Shown one piece after another: positions 4,845-7,721 of a DNA stretch of 7,721 nucleotides. The DNA comes from Nitrososphaeraceae archaeon. GTDB lineage: Archaea > Thermoproteota > Nitrososphaeria > Nitrososphaerales > Nitrososphaeraceae. The stretch is from positions 1-7,721 of the forward strand of contig JAJNBK010000016.1 of NCBI GenBank assembly GCA_021155845.1. Direction: 5' to 3'. The notes below the pieces were generated by a model. That model worked only from the letters and a program-made list of their open reading frames with translations. It had not been told where the DNA came from and did not search any database. The first letter of the stretch is position 1; each line of letters starts with the position of its first letter. A program made the position numbers and the translations under genes.

Positions 4845-5810
4845 TTAATTAGAAATAAACAATTGTACGTTATTGTTATCCGTATCTGCCACATATATAT
4901 AACCTAACGAATCTAACGTAATGCTCTCTGGCTTTGAAAACTGTCCGTCACCACTGCCTTCACTCCCCCACTTCGTTATAAAGGTGCCATCCTTAGAAAA
5001 GATCTGGACACGATGGTTTTCAGAATCAGTTACATACATGAGACCAGTGGAGTCAAATGCTATAACCGCTGGCTGATTAAACTGTCCATTACCTTCTCCT
5101 TCAGTGCCCCATTTTGCAATAAACTCTCCATTATTTGTGAATTTTTGTATTCGGTTATTTCCATAATCTGGTACATACACGATATCATCAGAGTCTACTA
5201 CTACATCCCATGGTTGAATAAATTGTCCGTCACCACTGCCTTCAGAACCCCACTTTGTTATGAATTTACCATCTGCTGTAAATTTCTGTATATTTGCATT
5301 GTCTCTATCACTTACAAAGACATTTCCCTTGGAGTCCACAGCAACTCCATGTGGATGCATAAATTGTCCATTCTCAGTTCCAGGAGCACCCCATTTTGTT
5401 ATAAAAGTACCATTGCTTGTAAATTTCTGGATACGTTGGTTACCCTGGTCTGTGATATAGACATTACCTTGGGAATCTACCTCATTACCATGTGGATGGT
5501 TAAACTGTCCATTACCTGAACCTGTAGAACCCCAACTCAAAACATAAGTACCATTCTTGAAGAATTTGAGTATACGATTGGGACCTATATCATTTACATA
5601 AACATTTCCTTCAGAATCAACGTCTATTCCTTCTGGTTCGAAAATCTGAATTTCTGATATGCCTTCTTGTGGTATCTTTTTGACAAAGGTAAAGCTAGAT
5701 GATGATGAAGAAGAAGATAATACATCTTCTGTTACATAGATAGATGAGAACATCAAACTAAGAACAAATAAGGCAATGATAATAAATCCAAACTGCAACT
5801 TATAGATCAT
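4845..5810 (-). CDS. Membrane-anchored or secreted six-bladed NHL-repeat propeller protein
   Basis: A 321-residue protein. Residues 7-26 are strongly hydrophobic (signal peptide or N-terminal anchor) and are followed by eight Ser (32-39, TCT/TCA repeats) as a flexible linker. From residue 57 there are six NHL repeats of 46-47 residues, starting at about 57, 103, 150, 197, 244 and 291. Each has the pattern FxxPxGxxVDSxGNVYVxD..NxRIQKF..(D/N)GxFI.KWG..G..(D/N)GQ; the last stops after its third strand, so the ring probably closes with strands from the N-terminal segment. Such propellers act outside the cell as binding scaffolds; a few carry enzyme activity, but no catalytic residues stand out. 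NGT sequons (in FKNGTYV and SNGTFI) suggest glycosylation. A TATA-like element at 5850-5843 would give a leader of about 10 nt before ATG 5810. The ligand is unknown. Confidence 0.9.
   Translation of the reverse strand: MIYKLQFGFIIIALFVLSLMFSSIYVTEDVLSSSSSSSSFTFVKKIPQEGISEIQIFEPEGIDVDSEGNVYVNDIGPNRILKFFKNGTYVLSWGSTGSGNGQFNHPHGNEVDSQGNVYITDQGNQRIQKFTSNGTFITKWGAPGTENGQFMHPHGVAVDSKGNVFVSDRDNANIQKFTADGKFITKWGSEGSGDGQFIQPWDVVVDSDDIVYVPDYGNNRIQKFTNNGEFIAKWGTEGEGNGQFNQPAVIAFDSTGLMYVTDSENHRVQIFSKDGTFITKWGSEGSGDGQFSKPESITLDSLGYIYVADTDNNNVQLFISN
4942..4962 (-). repeat. 21-nt exact repeat within the NHL gene (copy 1)
   Basis: The 21 bases at 4942-4962 recur exactly at 5224-5244, 282 bp away, which is two blades of 47 codons. 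They encode the GSEGSGDGQ turn ahead of blades 4 and 6. Identity at the DNA level points to recent duplication or gene conversion between blades. Confidence 0.7.
5224..5244 (-). repeat. 21-nt exact repeat within the NHL gene (copy 2)
   Basis: Partner of the repeat at 4942-4962, in register with it by exactly two propeller blades (94 codons). Confidence 0.7.
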
Positions 5811-5842
5811 TTATCTAACGGACAATTACGTGGATGTTATTG

Positions 5843-5850
5843 CTTATATC
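5843..5850 (-). promoter_or_regulatory. Probable TATA box of the NHL gene
   Basis: GATATAAG on the minus strand, 38 nt before ATG 5810, implying a leader of about 10 nt. No palindrome of the 3740/3860 type is near it. Confidence 0.4.
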
Positions 5851-6092
5851 TAGTAGTATTATTTTCGTGTTATAATCATAAATCATATGTATAAATATTG
5901 TAGCCTTTCTGGCGAGCCAAAGGAACCCATTTTATGCAGTAGATGAAGTAGCCAATAAGAGCAATAAAAAAACCTATAGGAAGATCAATATATTGTATAA
6001 TATCAACAGGTCAGAAACTGTTAAACTGTTAGTTGGCTTTCATTTCTGTATAATAGACTATTTCTCGTCGTCAGATTCACGTCATATTATTA

Positions 6093-6100
6093 TTATATAA
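6093..6100 (+). promoter_or_regulatory. Probable TATA box of the metal ATPase (pseudo)gene
   Basis: TTATATAA inside an AT-repeat. Transcription would start near 6120, after the first in-frame ATG (6115), so ATG 6139 is the likelier start, with a leader of about 18 nt. Confidence 0.5.
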
Positions 6101-6741
6101 TATAGTTTGCAAAGATGGGTTGGTGTGAAGAAGTAACCATGAAGACTATCGTCATAGGTATTGAAGGAATGATGTCGATATGCGATGGATTGGGCGTTGA
6201 AAAGCGACTTTTAAATTATCCAGGCATATATGATATTGAAGCTAACTTCCTTACTGGCACGGCTACAGTAAAATATGATGAGTCAAAGGTCACATTAGAA
6301 GAGATCAAAAAACTGATCTCAGAATGTAGCTATCATTGTTCAGGTGAGCAAGTTTCTGCGCATATTAGCAAGCCATTAGATCCTCCTCCTGATAGTCATT
6401 CAGCTGCTGCATACCAGAGAAGATCCAGTAGTGCTACGCAGCTTCAATTAAAAGAACAAGTTTCTTCTCACACTTCAAGTACTACTCATGAAGAAGTCTC
6501 ACCAGAACATGTAGGACACGATAAAGCAACAGAAATGGGAAGTAAACAAGCTACTGCAATGTCTCATGAGATGGGACATGGCGTAGGAATGTCTATGGAA
6601 GAAATGGTTAGAGATATGCGAAGGCGTTTTATTGTTGCCCTTGTCTTAGCAATCCCAGTTTTTATCTACTCTCCATTATTTACACAAGTCTTTAAGATTC
6701 AGGCTCCTTTACCCTTAGGTATTTCTAATGAAGTAATATCA

Positions 6742-6745
6742 TAGG
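6742..6745 (+). other. Frameshift/deletion junction in the ATPase gene
   Basis: The upstream frame reads GISNEVIS and hits TAG at 6742-6744. From 6743 a different frame reads RNRVLNMAVLVSL, which is the family sequence just before TM3. The ~24 residues normally between these (the TM2 region) are missing. If a single simple deletion occurred, its length is 2 modulo 3, around 70 nt. Confidence 0.7.
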
Positions 6746-6973
6746 AACCGTGTACTCAACATGGCAGTTCTTGTATCGTTATCAGTTTTAGTAGGATATC
6801 TGTTCAGCGTAGGGGCAACGTTCTTTTTCAAATCAGAGGTCTTTTATGAAGCTGCCTCGCTGCTCCTTGTTTTCGTTTTGTTCGGTCATCTCATGGAGAT
6901 GCGTGCTCGTGCCGGCACATCACAAGCCATTAGTACATTAATGAATCTGGCACCTCCAAAAGCCACTGTCATC

Positions 6974-6976
6974 TGA
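6974..6976 (+). other. In-frame TGA interrupting the ATPase frame
   Basis: PPKATVI-TGA-NGQEVEIP: both sides are in the same frame and match the family continuously, so this is a point nonsense change. CGA (Arg) to TGA by one C-to-T transition is the simplest origin. Confidence 0.8.
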
Positions 6977-7721
6977 AATGGACAAGAGGTGGAGATACCA
7001 ACATCAGAAGTTCTCGTTGATGATGTCATTCACATTCGACCAGGAGATAAAATTCCAGTTGACGGTATAGTCATTGAGGGTTCATCGGATGTTGATGAAT
7101 CAATGATCGCAGGTGAAAGTGTTCCTATTAGCAAGTTCCAGGGTGACGAGGTAGTTGGTGCTTCAATAAACAAAACAGGTTCATTTAAGTTCCGAGCGAC
7201 TAAAGTAGGAGCAGACACGGCCTTAGCACAAATCATAAGGCTTGTACAGCAGGCACAGAACTCTAAGGCTCCTTCTCAGAGACTTGCTGATAGGGCATCT
7301 CAGTGGCTTGTTATTGTAGCAATTACTACAGCACTTGCTACGTTTATTATGTGGTATGCGGTTGGACTTGAATCGATAGTCTTTGCAACTACACTTGCAA
7401 TAACAGTCATTGTAATTGCATGTCCTGATGCATTGGGCTTGGCCACACCTATGGCTATCATGGTGGGTACAGGGCTTGGCGCCTTAAATGGTATTTTATA
7501 CAAAAATGCTGTCGCGCTGGAGGAAGCTTCCAAGATAGATGCTGTCATCTTTGACAAGACGGGTACTCTCACACTAGGTCAACCCAAAGTTGTTGAAATT
7601 GTGACTACAAAAAACGGTATCCCAGAAGATCAGCTTCTTCATCTGGTCGCTTCAGTAGAGCAGGGAAGTGAACATCCTATGGCACAGGCAATTCTTGAAA
7701 AAGCACACGAAACAAAGATAG

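Larger units (their letters stand above)
5811..6114. other. Divergent intergenic stretch between NHL and ATPase genes
   Basis: This 304-bp stretch holds the promoters of both flanking genes. It also has a tandem direct repeat ACTGTTA/ACTGTTA near 6017-6032, a CAGAAA...TTTCTG inverted repeat spanning about 6013-6048, and a 19-codon Cys-containing frame at 5887. No tRNA or CRISPR-like structure is seen, and the TTACAATTGTAA operator is absent. Confidence 0.5.
6139..7721 (+). pseudogene. P1B-type heavy-metal ATPase (CopB-like), disrupted, 3' end outside window
   Basis: Intact relatives pump metal ions, mainly copper, out across the cytoplasmic membrane. Recognisable parts in order: an N-terminal HMA-like domain (6139-6345), a His/Met-rich linker ending HEMGHGVGMSMEEM, TM1 (RRRFIVALVLAIPVFIYSPLF), a break, then NRVLNMAVLVSL and two further helices (6746-6900), the actuator domain (DESMIAGESVP), two more helices with the CPx site as ACPDALGLATP, the phosphorylation motif DKTGTLT near 7554, and GSEHPMAQAI near the edge. 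The frame is broken twice: TAG 6742-6744 after a frame-shifting deletion of most of TM2, and an in-frame TGA at 6974-6976 where relatives continue. Beyond that TGA the frame is open to the window end. The HMA domain lacks CxxC, and TGES is AGES. The His/Met linker points to the copper-exporting CopB group; CPD in place of CPH or CPC makes that uncertain. ATG 6139 is chosen from TATA spacing; ATG 6115 is in frame. Confidence 0.82.

Noticed and set aside
5013..5519. 168-codon plus-strand frame antisense to the NHL gene
   Set aside because: Its regular repeats only mirror the NHL blades on the other strand; the minus frame encodes clear NHL repeats.
5887..5946. 19-codon plus frame MYKYCSLSGEPKEPILCSR with Cys spacing like a zinc-ribbon or U-box start
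   Set aside because: Stops after 19 codons, and the frame beyond the stop hits another stop within four codons. TATA spacing is wrong for it. Too short to support.
5997..6010. ATATT/AATAT-type inverted repeat and other AT palindromes ahead of the ATPase
   Set aside because: Too short and AT-only to distinguish from background.
7030..7572. Minus-strand frames opposite the ATPase
   Set aside because: The plus strand encodes continuous P-type ATPase domains here, so these are antisense shadows.
1..7721. CRISPR arrays, tRNA or rRNA genes, insertion sequence ends, attachment sites
   Set aside because: Looked for spaced direct repeats, tRNA-like arms and terminal inverted repeats with target duplications; none is visible.

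Overview
The window reads as archaeal and most likely comes from an ammonia-oxidising thaumarchaeon (Nitrososphaerales, Nitrosocosmicus-like). This is inferred from AT-rich DNA (about one third G+C), TATA boxes placed 22-32 nt ahead of start codons (leaderless or nearly leaderless transcripts), oligo-T terminators, secreted proteins with low-complexity Gln/Ser/His tracts, and protein sequences that look thaumarchaeal from memory. No database search was possible.

Layout, left to right. Bases 1-44 may hold the 5' end of a leftward gene. After an AT-rich gap comes a secreted protein of unknown function with a poly-Gln tract (464-1003, +), a long AT-rich gap, and a small two-helix membrane protein (1529-1753, +). 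A 14-TM DHA2-type MFS drug exporter follows on the minus strand (2060-3571), closed by a hairpin plus T-run terminator. It is preceded by an apparently unannotated 44-codon leader ORF (3568-3702, -) whose stop codon overlaps the exporter start as ATGA. Diverging from it is a His-rich protein with two copies of an H-x-H-P-containing beta domain (3912-4805, +). A six-bladed NHL beta-propeller protein with an N-terminal membrane anchor or signal peptide converges on that gene (4845-5810, -). The right end is a decayed P1B-type heavy-metal ATPase (CopB-like), from 6139 to beyond the window edge.

The most interesting structure is the divergent control region 3572-3911. Two copies of a near-identical 14-bp palindrome (core TTACAATTGTAA) each lie exactly 9 nt upstream of a TTATA box. 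Each TATA box lies 28-29 nt from an ATG on its own strand, one reading left and one reading right. The exporter/leader pair and the His-rich protein therefore look like one regulon under a single dimeric regulator that is not encoded here. The palindrome core fits the TACAnnTGTA operator known for CopY/BlaI/MecI repressors, which together with the His-rich protein and the nearby metal ATPase makes metal (perhaps copper) stress a reasonable guess, though unproven.

The ATPase carries a frameshifting deletion that removes most of one transmembrane helix, an in-frame TGA, and substitutions in three normally conserved motifs. It is best called a pseudogene, although the reading frame stays open for 745 nt after the TGA.
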